NCBI GenBank assembly: GCA_052066835.1
Contig: JBQHRJ010000002.1
DNA from: UBA2821 sp902763335
GTDB taxonomy: Bacteria > Bacillota > Clostridia > Lachnospirales > Lachnospiraceae
Length of the DNA stretch: 64,000 nucleotides
Direction: 5' to 3' (one strand)
The first letter of the stretch is position 1. Each line of letters begins with the position of its first letter. Below are positions 17,929-27,205 of the stretch, piece by piece. The position numbers were made by a program, and so were the translations under genes. Under the pieces are notes generated by a model. It was not told the DNA's origin and did no database searches. It saw nothing but the letters and a program-made list of their open reading frames with translations.

Positions 17929-17962
17929 AAAAATGAGCGTCCCATTAGCGAGACGCCCATTG
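17929..17962 (-). terminator. Terminator of the fifth starch-array gene
   Basis: Arms GGGCGTC and GACGCTC with a TA-rich loop, followed by TTTTTT on the minus strand. Confidence 0.8.
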
Positions 17963-17979
17963 AATAATCTTTAATTAAA

Positions 17980-20235
17980 TTATTTAACTGTAACTTTAAC
18001 TGTCTTAGTTGCTCCACCGCTTGTAATCTTAACTTTAGCAGTACCTTTCTTAAGACCCTTAACTGTTACTTTGCTTCCTGATGTTGTAATCTTAACTATC
18101 TTCTTAGAAGCTGATGTAGCATATGTAGCTTTAAATCCAGCTTTTGAAGGAGAAGTTGTAACTGAAAGTTTTACACTCTTAGCTTTCTTAAGTGAAACGC
18201 TTGAAACTTTCTTAGAACCATTCTTAACTGTGATTGTTGGGTTCTTAACTGTGATTGTTACTTTCTTTGTAATTCCGTTAGCTTTTGCAGAAATTACAAC
18301 CTTACCAGCTTTCTTAGCTGTTACAACACCCTTAGATGATACTGTTGCAACTCTTGTATTTGATGACTTATATGTTACTTTCTTGCTGTCGCCCTTAACT
18401 GTTGCCTTGATTGTTGTTTTGTATGTAGATTTTCCTGTGTAAAGTGTTGTCTTACCTGCTTTAATCTTTAATGAAGGCTTAACTGGTTCCGGAGCCGGTT
18501 TAGATAACTTCTCTACAAGTGCATTGTTAATCTCTGCTACGTTAGGAACTGCATCTACTTTAACCTTACCTGCTGGCCACTGATCTAATGTTGTAGCTGC
18601 TATCTCTTCCGGTGACATGAACTGTGTCTCATCATCATATCCTACCCAGCTGATTGAAAGGTCTACAAGATTTCCATCTGCATCCTTAACTACTACAGCA
18701 CCTGTTGCTGTATCAAGGTAGATTGTGAATGTTCCTGCTTCTTTATTAAGGATTCTGATCTGTGACTGATTGTCTGCATAAGTTGTTGTACCTACACAAA
18801 GACTTCCTGACCATCCTGCATCAATAATTGTATTGTTGATTCTGCAAACTTTAAATCTGTTGTTCCACTCTGCTGTCTCATCATATGCTCCGAGATCTAC
18901 AGTATAGCTGTATACTCCTTCATATGCTGTTGCAGCCATTGTGTTTGTCTTAGCTAATGGGTTCCATGTTGTTGGTCCGAATCCGCCTGCTATTGTATAG
19001 TAAGCTTCTCCTTCTTTCATTGTAGTTGTATCATACTCTAATGAATTCTTAAGAGCATCATTAATCTCTACAAGGTTTGGAACTGAATCTACTTTAACTT
19101 TTCCAGCTGGCCACTGATCTAATGTAGAAGCTGCTATCTCTGCCTCTGACATGAACTGTGTCTCATCATCATATCCTACCCAGCTGATTGAGAGATCTAC
19201 GAATTTACCATCTGTTCCTTTAACTGCTACAGCACCTGTGCTTGCATCGAATAAGATGTAGTATGTACCTGCTGTCTCATTAAGGATTCTGATCTGTGAC
19301 TGATTGTCTGCTGCTACAGTTGTTCCTAAGCAAACGCTTCCTGACCATCCTGCATCAATGATTGAGTTGTCAATCTTGCAAACTTTAAATCTGTTGTTCC
19401 ACTCTGCTGCTTCATCATATGCCTGAAGATCAGCTTTCATAATATATAAGCTGTCACTTCCTGCAACTTTTGTCATCTCTGCTTTTCTTGCAAGAGGATT
19501 CCATGTCTTAACTCCAAAGCCACCTGCTACTGTGTAGTGTACTTCACCTTCAGCCATTGTGCTTGGATCCATGTTTGTAAGTTTATCAGATAATGCTGCG
19601 TTAATCTTGTCAAGTGCAGGAACTGCATCTACTTTAACCTTGCCTGCCGGCCACTGGTCTAATGTAGAAGCTGCTATCTCTGCTGCTGACATGAACTGTG
19701 TCTCATCATCATATCCTACCCAGCTGATTGAAAGATCTACATCTGCATCATTTGCATCTCTTACAACTACAGCACCTGTTGTAGAATCAAAATATACTGT
19801 GAATTTTCCTGCTTCTTCATTAAGAATTCTGATCTGTGACTGATTGTCTGCTGCTACAGTTGTTCCTAAGCAAACGCTTCCTGACCATCCTGCATCAATG
19901 ATTGAGTTGTCAATCCTGCAGACTTTAAATCTGTTGTTCCACTCTGCTGCTTCATCGTATGCCGGAAGCTCAGCTGTGAAAGAATATACACCGTCAAGTC
20001 CTTCTACTGCTTTCATCTCAACATCCTTAGCTAACGGATTCCATGTAACTTTTCCAAATCCGCCTGCAACTGTATAGTGTACTTCTCCGTCTGCCATAGC
20101 AGTTGTGTCAAACTCCTCCGGTGCAGGTGTGGCAGTGTCATCAGCTAATGCACTTACTGTTGGAACTGCTGCCATAGTGAACGCCATAGCTACTGCACTT
20201 GCTACTGCAACTGTGCTTTTAATTAATTTCTTCAT
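17980..20235 (-). CDS. Secreted protein with three tandem type A modules and Ig-like C-terminus
   Basis: 751 residues. Signal peptide (about 1-31). Three repeats of about 180 residues each (about 48-227, 228-407, 408-585) share GEVHYTVAGGFG, W-N-P-L-A, EWNNRFKVC, NSIIDAGWSGS, ADNQSQIRILN, STTGAVVV and SWVGYDDETQFMS. The last 160 residues are two Lys/Ser/Thr-rich bacterial Ig-like (Big_2-type) domains with SSNTRVATVSSKGVVTAKKAG. No membrane anchor and no catalytic motif. The modules resemble X25-type starch-binding domains, which is inference, supported by the nearby amylase. DNA of repeats 1 and 2 is almost identical over about 90 bp. First gene of the array by position of its promoter. Confidence 0.78.
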   Translation of the reverse strand: MKKLIKSTVAVASAVAMAFTMAAVPTVSALADDTATPAPEEFDTTAMADGEVHYTVAGGFGKVTWNPLAKDVEMKAVEGLDGVYSFTAELPAYDEAAEWNNRFKVCRIDNSIIDAGWSGSVCLGTTVAADNQSQIRILNEEAGKFTVYFDSTTGAVVVRDANDADVDLSISWVGYDDETQFMSAAEIAASTLDQWPAGKVKVDAVPALDKINAALSDKLTNMDPSTMAEGEVHYTVAGGFGVKTWNPLARKAEMTKVAGSDSLYIMKADLQAYDEAAEWNNRFKVCKIDNSIIDAGWSGSVCLGTTVAADNQSQIRILNETAGTYYILFDASTGAVAVKGTDGKFVDLSISWVGYDDETQFMSEAEIAASTLDQWPAGKVKVDSVPNLVEINDALKNSLEYDTTTMKEGEAYYTIAGGFGPTTWNPLAKTNTMAATAYEGVYSYTVDLGAYDETAEWNNRFKVCRINNTIIDAGWSGSLCVGTTTYADNQSQIRILNKEAGTFTIYLDTATGAVVVKDADGNLVDLSISWVGYDDETQFMSPEEIAATTLDQWPAGKVKVDAVPNVAEINNALVEKLSKPAPEPVKPSLKIKAGKTTLYTGKSTYKTTIKATVKGDSKKVTYKSSNTRVATVSSKGVVTAKKAGKVVISAKANGITKKVTITVKNPTITVKNGSKKVSSVSLKKAKSVKLSVTTSPSKAGFKATYATSASKKIVKITTSGSKVTVKGLKKGTAKVKITSGGATKTVKVTVK

Positions 20236-20292
20236 AAATTAAAACCATCCCTTTCTTATGTTTTTTTGTTTTTTGCAATGTTGCATGAAATT

Positions 20293-20321
20293 ATTATAGT
20301 ACATTTGCTATAATTTTGCAA
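20293..20321 (-). promoter_or_regulatory. Promoter, starch-array type
   Basis: TTGCAA, 17 bp, TATAAT on the minus strand. AAATTATAG with CTATAATAATTT forms an inverted repeat over the spacer and -10 box, a possible operator. Confidence 0.7.
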
Positions 20322-20510
20322 CTGATTTTCCCAAGTAATTGAACATTTTTAATAATTATTATGTAAAATTTTATCAATTACTATGTAAAATTACTTAAAA
20401 GTTCTAAAAAAACTTAAATCATTATAAACATTTTGGCTATTAGTTGAGTTTTTTTTCACAGTATGCTATACTTTGTGCATTATTTTTACTGAAAGAAGGT
20501 ACAATCACAT

Positions 20511-21257
20511 ATGGAAATATTGCAGCCCGGCAAAAAAAATGACGATGACGTAAAACACGGCAGACTTGAAGCTGAAGCAGAAATATACAATCCAAATCGT
20601 AAAGATCCGTCGGCATCCGAGCGTTGGAAAAGCATGGACAGGAAACAAAAGCTACACCATTTCAGGGAATACTACCTTAAATATGTAATATTGGGAATTG
20701 TTGTACTGGCATTTGCCGGCTACATGATATACTATATTGTAAAGCCTGATGAGAAAGATACATTTTTCGGTGCTTCATTTAATGTGTATTTTGATATTGA
20801 TTTAGAGAAGGATATTCCTGACCGTTTTGGAAAGTATCTTGAGAGCACTACAGATACAAAGCCTGACAAAGACAGAATATTTTTCAAATCATATTACGAT
20901 TCAGTCCTCACGGACACAGAAGTAAACAACTTCTTTGATAAACGCAGATACGATATATTTATCACAACCGAGAGCAGGTTTAAAACATATGCCAAAACCG
21001 ACAATTATTTAGACCTTAAGGATGTTCTTCCGGCTGATAAATATGAAGAATATAAAGATAAACTTGTATTTTGCAATAACCAGAAACAAAAGGATACTAC
21101 CACCGAACATGCCTATGGCATTTCGCTTAAAGACTGTAATTACAAATTTTACGATTATTACGAAAATCCAATCAATGATGCGGTTATAGGAATAGTCATC
21201 AATACCCAGCGTCCCGAAACCGCAATCGACTTTATTGATTTTCTGTTTAATGACTGA
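20511..21257 (+). CDS. Single-pass membrane protein of unknown function
   Basis: 248 residues. A charged cytoplasmic N-terminus of about 60 residues, one TM helix (about 63-84, YVILGIVVLAFAGYMIYYIV) and an external domain of about 160 residues. The outer part has YLDLKDVLP, HAYGISLKDCNYKF and IGIVINTQRPETAIDFIDFLF, which recall the hinge and C-terminal pattern of extracellular solute-binding proteins, but no lipobox or full fold is recognisable. I do not recognise the family. It is divergent from the starch array and ends at a bidirectional terminator shared with the amylase gene. Confidence 0.7.
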   Translation: MEILQPGKKNDDDVKHGRLEAEAEIYNPNRKDPSASERWKSMDRKQKLHHFREYYLKYVILGIVVLAFAGYMIYYIVKPDEKDTFFGASFNVYFDIDLEKDIPDRFGKYLESTTDTKPDKDRIFFKSYYDSVLTDTEVNNFFDKRRYDIFITTESRFKTYAKTDNYLDLKDVLPADKYEEYKDKLVFCNNQKQKDTTTEHAYGISLKDCNYKFYDYYENPINDAVIGIVINTQRPETAIDFIDFLFND

Positions 21258-21282
21258 TTTAAAACAGAGATTTATTTGCACC

Positions 21283-21329
21283 AAAAATCCCCACAGTGTA
21301 TCAGATAATGATATACTGTGGGGATTTTA
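21283..21329. terminator. Bidirectional terminator
   Basis: Stem AAAATCCCCACAGT with ACTGTGGGGATTTT plus inner pairs, T-rich on both sides. It ends both the membrane-protein gene (plus) and the amylase gene (minus). Confidence 0.9.
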
Positions 21330-21386
21330 TATTTACGCAGGCAACGTACGAAAATCCTAAGTTACCTCCAAAATGTCCTGCCCTTA

Positions 21387-23063
21387 TTATTTAAGAACCA
21401 CTATTGAAAAAGGTGGCATTACGATTGTATCTTCTGTCTGATAAGGTTCATCATCACCGACTGCAAGGATGGCTTTAATGTTTGTATAACCATTTTCAGT
21501 TCTGTCCAGTTTAACTTCCTTTTCGTCTGTTGATGACGTATTTGCAAGTACAATTATGCTGCTGCCCTCATAAGTCTTTCTTACTGCAAATATTTCCTCA
21601 TCCACACCGTCTATTATTTCCACATCTCCTCGTGCCATTTCTGGAAACATGTTTCTTATTTTAACAGCATGTTTTACATAATTTAATATAGAGCTGTCAT
21701 CTTTGAGCTGTTCTTCCACTGAACCGAATTTGTTAATGACATATGCAGACTGCATATTTACCGGTCCTCTTGTTTTTCCTGTATCATCTGTCGATGACCA
21801 TATCATAGGTGAACGCTTGTTTTCATCATCACCCGCTCCTCCGAGTCCTATTTCATCACCATAATAATAGAAAGGTGAACCATTCATTATGCTTAACAGT
21901 CCGGCATCCATCTTTATTTTGTCCTCTTTAAATGCAAGATAATGTGCTGCCCTGTTCAAATCATGATTTGCATAAAAAGGAGCCATTACTCCGTTTGGAT
22001 TTTTACTCTTTATAGTATCAAGTGAATAAACAAGATTGTCTGCAAGATAACGTCCATTATACTCTTTATTATTATCCTGTACTATGTTTGCAAGGTGTCC
22101 GTCAAAGCTTGCATAGTTGAAATCAAATACACTGTCTATTCCGCTGGCAAGATATTCATAATAATCTCCTGACCACGCCTCTCCGACTATGTAGGCATCA
22201 GGTTTTATACTCTTGACATACTGGCTGAACCATGTGAGAACCTCCACATTTTTAGGTGTATTTCCTGAATAATATTCTTTCACTGCATCAAGTCTGAATC
22301 CGCCTACACCGTACTCCTCTATCCAGTATTTTGCAATATTTTCAAATTCCTCTTTAAGCTTTGGATTGTCCCAGTTAAGGTCAGGCATGTTGCTGCTGAA
22401 CTGTGCATTGTAATACCAATCTGAATTGCCTACCTGATAATAATTTCCCGATTCTTTAGTTCTTGAGAATGTATAATATCCAACGTATGGGCATACATTT
22501 TCGTCAGGCTCCTCTCCCGGTGCCAGACTTTCAAGATATTCTGAAGCCTTCAAAAACCATTCATGGTGATCACTCGAATGATTCATGACAAGATCCATTA
22601 TAACCTTAATGCCTCTCTTATTACACTCTTCCACCAACTGTTTAAAGTCTTCTTTTGTTCCGTATCCTGAGTCAATGTCATAATAATCCATAACATCATA
22701 TTTATGATATGTAGGAGACGGATTCACAGGCATAAGCCATAAGCCGTTCATCCCAAGGTCATCATCTGTAGTATCATCACCATCATTTATATAATCAAGC
22801 TTTGATATAAGTCCCTGAATATCTCCCAGGCCGTCACCATTACTGTCATAAAATGAACCTACAAATACTTCATAATAATTTCTGTAGTTATCATCAACCA
22901 CGTTAAGTTCCGTAGCAAGCTCCGGAGCGACAGTTTCCACTTCTACCTTTTTGTCTGTCTCCTTAGAAGCATCCTTTTTGTCAGTTGTACCGCACGCACA
23001 GATTCCCAGACACAATGCACCGATGGCAACTGATGCAAATAACTCTTTTTTTGTTAATCTCAT
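21387..23063 (-). CDS. Surface GH13 alpha-amylase lipoprotein
   Basis: 558 residues. Lipoprotein signal with the modified cysteine probably Cys24 (I-C-A-C). The GH13 barrel shows all four conserved regions: DLVMNH (157-162), GFRLDAV (nucleophile Asp259), VGEAW (acid/base Glu295) and YANHD (transition-state Asp368). SNGDGLGDIQG near 74-84 is the calcium-binding loop of bacterial alpha-amylases. It hydrolyses alpha-1,4 links in starch or maltodextrins on the cell surface, perhaps subfamily 36 (inference). Its start overlaps the stop of the upstream membrane-protein gene by four bases, so the two are translated together. The neighbouring starch-binding proteins would supply substrate. Confidence 0.92.
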   Translation of the reverse strand: MRLTKKELFASVAIGALCLGICACGTTDKKDASKETDKKVEVETVAPELATELNVVDDNYRNYYEVFVGSFYDSNGDGLGDIQGLISKLDYINDGDDTTDDDLGMNGLWLMPVNPSPTYHKYDVMDYYDIDSGYGTKEDFKQLVEECNKRGIKVIMDLVMNHSSDHHEWFLKASEYLESLAPGEEPDENVCPYVGYYTFSRTKESGNYYQVGNSDWYYNAQFSSNMPDLNWDNPKLKEEFENIAKYWIEEYGVGGFRLDAVKEYYSGNTPKNVEVLTWFSQYVKSIKPDAYIVGEAWSGDYYEYLASGIDSVFDFNYASFDGHLANIVQDNNKEYNGRYLADNLVYSLDTIKSKNPNGVMAPFYANHDLNRAAHYLAFKEDKIKMDAGLLSIMNGSPFYYYGDEIGLGGAGDDENKRSPMIWSSTDDTGKTRGPVNMQSAYVINKFGSVEEQLKDDSSILNYVKHAVKIRNMFPEMARGDVEIIDGVDEEIFAVRKTYEGSSIIVLANTSSTDEKEVKLDRTENGYTNIKAILAVGDDEPYQTEDTIVMPPFSIVVLK

Positions 23064-23614
23064 TTCTTTCCTCCAATTTTCTTTTTTTGTTCTGAACGTA
23101 ATATGTCAAACGATGTAAATACATAGAAAATCACCGTCACTGCACATATCTTCGAGAAGAAGAAAAATGCTATTTCGATTTCCTCAAAGTTTAAGAATAC
23201 ATACTCAGCTATATAACACACCAGTATAACTCTCCAAACCATGGTCAACCGCTTGCTTTGTATATCCAGCCTTGGATTTTTAAAGCTTTTTAACGCAAAC
23301 GTCAGTAAAAATATTGTTGTCACTTTAAGCATATCCGATGCCGCACTTATCATCGTAACCGCCATCACAGGCATTTTCGACATCAGTCCGTACATATCAA
23401 GAATGTACGCCACATACGAATACACAAATGCCACTATAAGAGAAATATTAAATTTCTTAAAGTCGGCAGACCCGTTTTTATATTTCCACGCCCCCCAGAA
23501 TATCAGAAGATATCCTATAAAATCAGGCAGTATATCTGCTCTGTTTCCCTGAGTTCCTATCTGATACACAATATCAAACAGTACCAGGAAGTATCCTATT
23601 ATAATTCGGATCAT
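23060..23614 (-). CDS. Small polytopic membrane protein
   Basis: 184 residues with about five or six hydrophobic helices and a Lys-rich C-terminus (EQKKKIGGKK). No family recognised. ATG at 23614 follows GGAG at about 11 bases. Its stop overlaps the amylase start (ATGA), so it is the first gene of a two-gene operon; a role in membrane handling of the amylase or its products is only a guess. A promoter-like pair ATGACA and TAAAAT with 17-bp spacing lies upstream, unlike the TTGCAA promoters of the starch array. Confidence 0.75.
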   Translation of the reverse strand: MIRIIIGYFLVLFDIVYQIGTQGNRADILPDFIGYLLIFWGAWKYKNGSADFKKFNISLIVAFVYSYVAYILDMYGLMSKMPVMAVTMISAASDMLKVTTIFLLTFALKSFKNPRLDIQSKRLTMVWRVILVCYIAEYVFLNFEEIEIAFFFFSKICAVTVIFYVFTSFDILRSEQKKKIGGKK

Positions 23615-23798
23615 TAACTGCTACACTCCTTTTTTTATTGACATACCTGTTTATTTTATCATCAATAATTTGTTTTGTCATTAATGTTATTGATTTTGGA
23701 TAATTAAATCACTATCGTACCATACTAATGTTGTAATTTTTGAGGTTTATGCCGAATAATTGCGTATTATTATATAATCTTTTTAATGGAGGACTACA

Positions 23799-25355
23799 AT
23801 GGGAGAAATGTTTTGTTTTCAATGCCAGCAGACATCCCACAATACAGGCTGTGAGGGACGTGCCGGCGTATGCGGTAAAAAGTATGATACCGCAAATTAT
23901 CAGGATGAGCTTACAGGCGCACTTATAGGACTTTCCCGTGCCGTCAGATCATCTGAGCCTACTGATACATCTGATGAACTTATGTTTAAAGGCCTGTTTA
24001 CAACTATAACAAATGTAAATTTTAATAACGAAACCATCAACGATCTTATTAAAAAAGTCAGAACAGAAAAGAAGAATATATCCGATGATGCTGATGATTA
24101 TAATATGCAGCATTTATGGGCAGCCGACGAAGATATCCGCTCTCTCAAATCTCTTATATTATTCGGTCTGCGTGGCATGGCGGCATACGCATATCATGCA
24201 TACGCCCTCGGATACAAAGACCGGGAGGTAACTGACTTTTTCTATGAAGGGCTTTGCGCTGTGGGCGGTGAACATGACACAGATTATCTGTTATCCGTTG
24301 TGTTAAAAACAGGTGAGGTGAATTTTAAGTGTCTTGAACTTCTTGACACGGCAAATACCGAAACCTATGGTAACCCGGTTCCCGTCACTGTACCGCTTAC
24401 TATAGAAAAAGGACCGTTTATAGTTGTCAGCGGACATGACCTTCACGACATGAAGCTTTTACTTGAACAGACGGACGGAACCGGCGTAAACGTGTATACA
24501 CACAGCGAAATGCTTCCTGCCCACGGTTATCCGGAACTAAAGAAACACAAGCAGCTAAAGGGTAACTTCGGTACTGCATGGCAGAGCCAGCAGTTTGAAT
24601 TTCACAATATTCCTGCTCCAATATTATTCACAACGAACTGCCTTATGCCGGTACGCCAAAGCTATTGTGACCGTGTCTATACTACATCTGTCGTCTCTTA
24701 TCCTGATCTCATCCACATAGGAGAAGATAAAGATTTCACACCGGTAATCCAAAAAGCCATCGAATGTAAAGGCTATCCGGAAGACCACCCTATGACCGGC
24801 ATAAATGGCGGTACAACTGTTACAACCGGTTTCGGACACGATGCCATACTTTCACATGCCGAAAAAATCATTGAACTCATAAACAAAGGAAAAATAAAGC
24901 ACATATTCTTAATCGGCGGCTGCGACGGTGCTGCTCCAGGGAGAAGCTATTATACTGAATTTGCAAAATCTGTACCTGATGACGCAATTATTATTACTCT
25001 TGCATGTGGAAAATACAGACTGAATGATTTAAACTTAGGAGATATAGAAGGAATTCCCCGTCTTCTCGATGCCGGACAGTGTAACGATTCATACACTGCC
25101 ATCAAGGTCGCCCTCGCTCTTGCAGATGCATTTAAATGTAATGTAAACGAACTTCCTCTTACACTTGTTCTTTCATGGTATGAGCAAAAGGCTGTTTGTA
25201 TTCTGCTCGCCCTTCTCTCACTCGGAATTAAAAATATATTTCTCGGGCCAACCATACCGGCATTTATATCAGAAAACGTTCTGAATATCCTTATAGAAAA
25301 CTACGGAATAAGAAAAATCTCTACCGTAGAAGAAGACCTTGCAAAATCTTTTTAA
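23799..25355 (+). CDS. hcp: Hybrid-cluster protein (hydroxylamine/NO reductase)
   Basis: 518 residues. N-terminal Cys6, Cys9, Cys18 and Cys25 (C-x2-C-x8-C-x6-C) bind the simple Fe-S cluster. The hybrid 4Fe-2O-2S cluster ligands are in the C-terminal domains (GHDLHD, NCLMP, GGCDGA, DAGQCND, EQKAV). The protein is cytoplasmic; in other bacteria it reduces nitric oxide or hydroxylamine and protects anaerobes from nitrosative stress. GGAGG stands six bases before ATG. Monocistronic, ending at a strong hairpin, and divergent from the amylase operon. Confidence 0.95.
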   Translation: MGEMFCFQCQQTSHNTGCEGRAGVCGKKYDTANYQDELTGALIGLSRAVRSSEPTDTSDELMFKGLFTTITNVNFNNETINDLIKKVRTEKKNISDDADDYNMQHLWAADEDIRSLKSLILFGLRGMAAYAYHAYALGYKDREVTDFFYEGLCAVGGEHDTDYLLSVVLKTGEVNFKCLELLDTANTETYGNPVPVTVPLTIEKGPFIVVSGHDLHDMKLLLEQTDGTGVNVYTHSEMLPAHGYPELKKHKQLKGNFGTAWQSQQFEFHNIPAPILFTTNCLMPVRQSYCDRVYTTSVVSYPDLIHIGEDKDFTPVIQKAIECKGYPEDHPMTGINGGTTVTTGFGHDAILSHAEKIIELINKGKIKHIFLIGGCDGAAPGRSYYTEFAKSVPDDAIIITLACGKYRLNDLNLGDIEGIPRLLDAGQCNDSYTAIKVALALADAFKCNVNELPLTLVLSWYEQKAVCILLALLSLGIKNIFLGPTIPAFISENVLNILIENYGIRKISTVEEDLAKSF

Positions 25356-25373
25356 ACTGATAAAATAACAAAA

Positions 25374-25417
25374 AGAAATGTGAAAACTCATTGCAATAAT
25401 GATTTTCCACATTTCTC
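25374..25417. terminator. Bidirectional terminator between hcp and the 14-codon ORF
   Basis: Arms AGAAATGTG and CACATTTCT with further inner pairs. TTTT follows on the plus strand (hcp) and TTTTTG on the minus strand, so it would also end a transcript of the tiny ORF at 25451-25495. Confidence 0.8.
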
Positions 25418-25450
25418 TTTTACATACAGTGTATTAATCAGCCTAAATAA

Positions 25451-25495
25451 TTATTTTGAAAAATACTTTAAAATAGCTTCCCATAATCCTGACAT
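25451..25495 (-). CDS. Candidate 14-residue amphipathic peptide
   Basis: Minus-strand ORF MSGLWEAILKYFSK followed by TAA. AAAGGAG stands nine bases before ATG, a better ribosome site than many real genes here have, and a hairpin terminator follows about 35 bp after the stop. Leu4, Trp5, Ile8, Leu9 and Phe12 fall on one helical face and Lys10 and Lys14 elsewhere, as in phenol-soluble-modulin-like or unmodified peptide signals. It is divergent from an AgrC/GHKL-type kinase gene that begins 112 bp away. No homologue is known to me; there is no agrB-like processing gene nearby. It could be a chance ORF. Confidence 0.4.
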   Translation of the reverse strand: MSGLWEAILKYFSK

Positions 25496-25606
25496 TCCGG
25501 CTCACTCCTTTATATTTGATGCTTAAAGGATAGGCTTTTCTGAAGGATTTTTAACTTACTTACGGGTATGCTTTTTTCGTTGATAAAGTAATAGAAAGGA
25601 CTATTT

Positions 25607-27043
25607 ATGTTAAGAAATATTACAAGATACTTTTCGCTTATCATTTGCAGCATATATACATACAGAATGATTCTAAATGTCAGGCCAAAATCACGAAAAT
25701 CATATTATATAATCTGTTCCGTATTTTCTGCTGCCCTTGCCACACTGTCGTACTTGCTGCTTAAAGATATTGATTACTTTGAATTTGTTTTTATGATTGT
25801 AATGGTAACCCTGTTTTTAACCAGATATTATTCAAAAGATTTTTCCCTGTCATTCAACACTGTATTAATTTCATTCAGTTACAGCTATATAGTATTCTCC
25901 ATTGTGTCAGTTCCGTTAGTGACATTTAATTACATAGTATTAGGCTCATTTTTAAATCCTACACTGCTACAGTTTATAGGTATGTTTATACAATTTGCCG
26001 TATGCACTATACCTTTCAGATTTAACAGGTTCAAAAACGGACTTTCATTTATAAACAAACCATTTTACAGCACACCATTTACCGTTATCGGTATCCTTGT
26101 GATTCTCGCAGCAATGTTGTTAAATGCCAAAACTGAAGGAACCCTCATTCACATTGTTCCACTTTCATTTTTACTTATCTGTGCCATATTCATGCTAAGC
26201 TGGTGGCAGTCTTACACAACCCGCGAATACATGGACAGAATCCGTTCAAGAGAATTTCAGGAGTATGTAATTCAGCTTCAGGATAAGGATATTAAAATCA
26301 ATCAGCTTGAAAATGAAGTGAAACACCTCTCTTCACTGATACATAAAGATAATAAACTTCTGCCTGCAATGGAACTTGCTGTTGAAAATATGATTAATAA
26401 TCCTGACAGCCATGATAAGGAGAAACTTCTTGACAGACTTAAAGACATAAGTTCAGAACGTACAGGAATACTTAACAGACTTGAAACAAGCGAAAAGTAC
26501 ATATCCACAACCAGAAATATCGCCATTGATTCTCTGTTTGGCTATATGCATCAGCGTGCATGCCGGGACGGGATAAATTTTAATGTAATTGCAGACCCCA
26601 ATATAACCGAATGGATTGGTAATCCTGTGACTGAAGACGAACTGTCTACCATCCTTGCAGATATAACCGAAAATGCAATAATCGCGACCGGATCATCTGA
26701 CATCAAAAATGTTATGGTAAACTTTGATACATCGTCCTGTCTCACCATAAATGTGTATGACAGCGGTCCGGCATTTGATATAAATGTGCTTGCAAATTGG
26801 GGACGCAAAAGATATACAACCCACAAAAATGAAGGTGGAAGCGGTATCGGACTGTATACAACCTACGAAATACTTAAAAAATATAATGGAAGCTTTCTTA
26901 TAGAAGAATTCGATATTGAAAACAAATCTTTCACAAAAAAAGTCTCCATTATATTTGATTATTCAGACGAATATATGCTCAAATCGACAAGAAGCAAATC
27001 AGACAGGCATATACTCAAGTCATCTTTATTTAAACTTATCTAA
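25607..27043 (+). CDS. AgrC/GHKL-type membrane sensor histidine kinase
   Basis: 478 residues. About six hydrophobic helices in residues 8-200, a coiled-coil (about 208-245) and a dimerisation region with His246 (SSLIHKDNK) in the position of the AgrC phospho-histidine. A GHKL ATPase follows, with N box DITENAIIATG (about 345) and G box GSGIGLYTTYEIL (about 417). This layout is that of peptide-sensing kinases of the AgrC/ComD type. Divergent from the 14-codon ORF and followed, after a terminator and separate promoter, by a response regulator that is its likely partner. It probably autophosphorylates on peptide binding (inference from family). Confidence 0.85.
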   Translation: MLRNITRYFSLIICSIYTYRMILNVRPKSRKSYYIICSVFSAALATLSYLLLKDIDYFEFVFMIVMVTLFLTRYYSKDFSLSFNTVLISFSYSYIVFSIVSVPLVTFNYIVLGSFLNPTLLQFIGMFIQFAVCTIPFRFNRFKNGLSFINKPFYSTPFTVIGILVILAAMLLNAKTEGTLIHIVPLSFLLICAIFMLSWWQSYTTREYMDRIRSREFQEYVIQLQDKDIKINQLENEVKHLSSLIHKDNKLLPAMELAVENMINNPDSHDKEKLLDRLKDISSERTGILNRLETSEKYISTTRNIAIDSLFGYMHQRACRDGINFNVIADPNITEWIGNPVTEDELSTILADITENAIIATGSSDIKNVMVNFDTSSCLTINVYDSGPAFDINVLANWGRKRYTTHKNEGGSGIGLYTTYEILKKYNGSFLIEEFDIENKSFTKKVSIIFDYSDEYMLKSTRSKSDRHILKSSLFKLI

Positions 27044-27056
27044 AACTTCATATTTT

Positions 27057-27111
27057 AAAAGAGCATTATACAATTGATTTTTAACCAAATCTTTTATATA
27101 ACGCTCTTTTT
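27057..27111 (+). terminator. Terminator of the kinase gene
   Basis: AAAGAGC pairs with GCTCTTT, with a partly paired A/T-rich interior, followed by a T run. Confidence 0.7.
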
Positions 27112-27205
27112 TTATTCTATCCTTCATTTCTCATATTTACTTATTCCACCGTTGCCTATAGTTTAAACACTGGGTTTTCAAATTTCAATTCAATATCAGT
27201 ATACA

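Noticed and set aside
17980..20235. CRISPR-like or satellite array in the starch protein
   Set aside because: The repeats have a period of about 540 bp, keep one reading frame and encode protein modules; there are no short repeats with unique spacers anywhere in the window.
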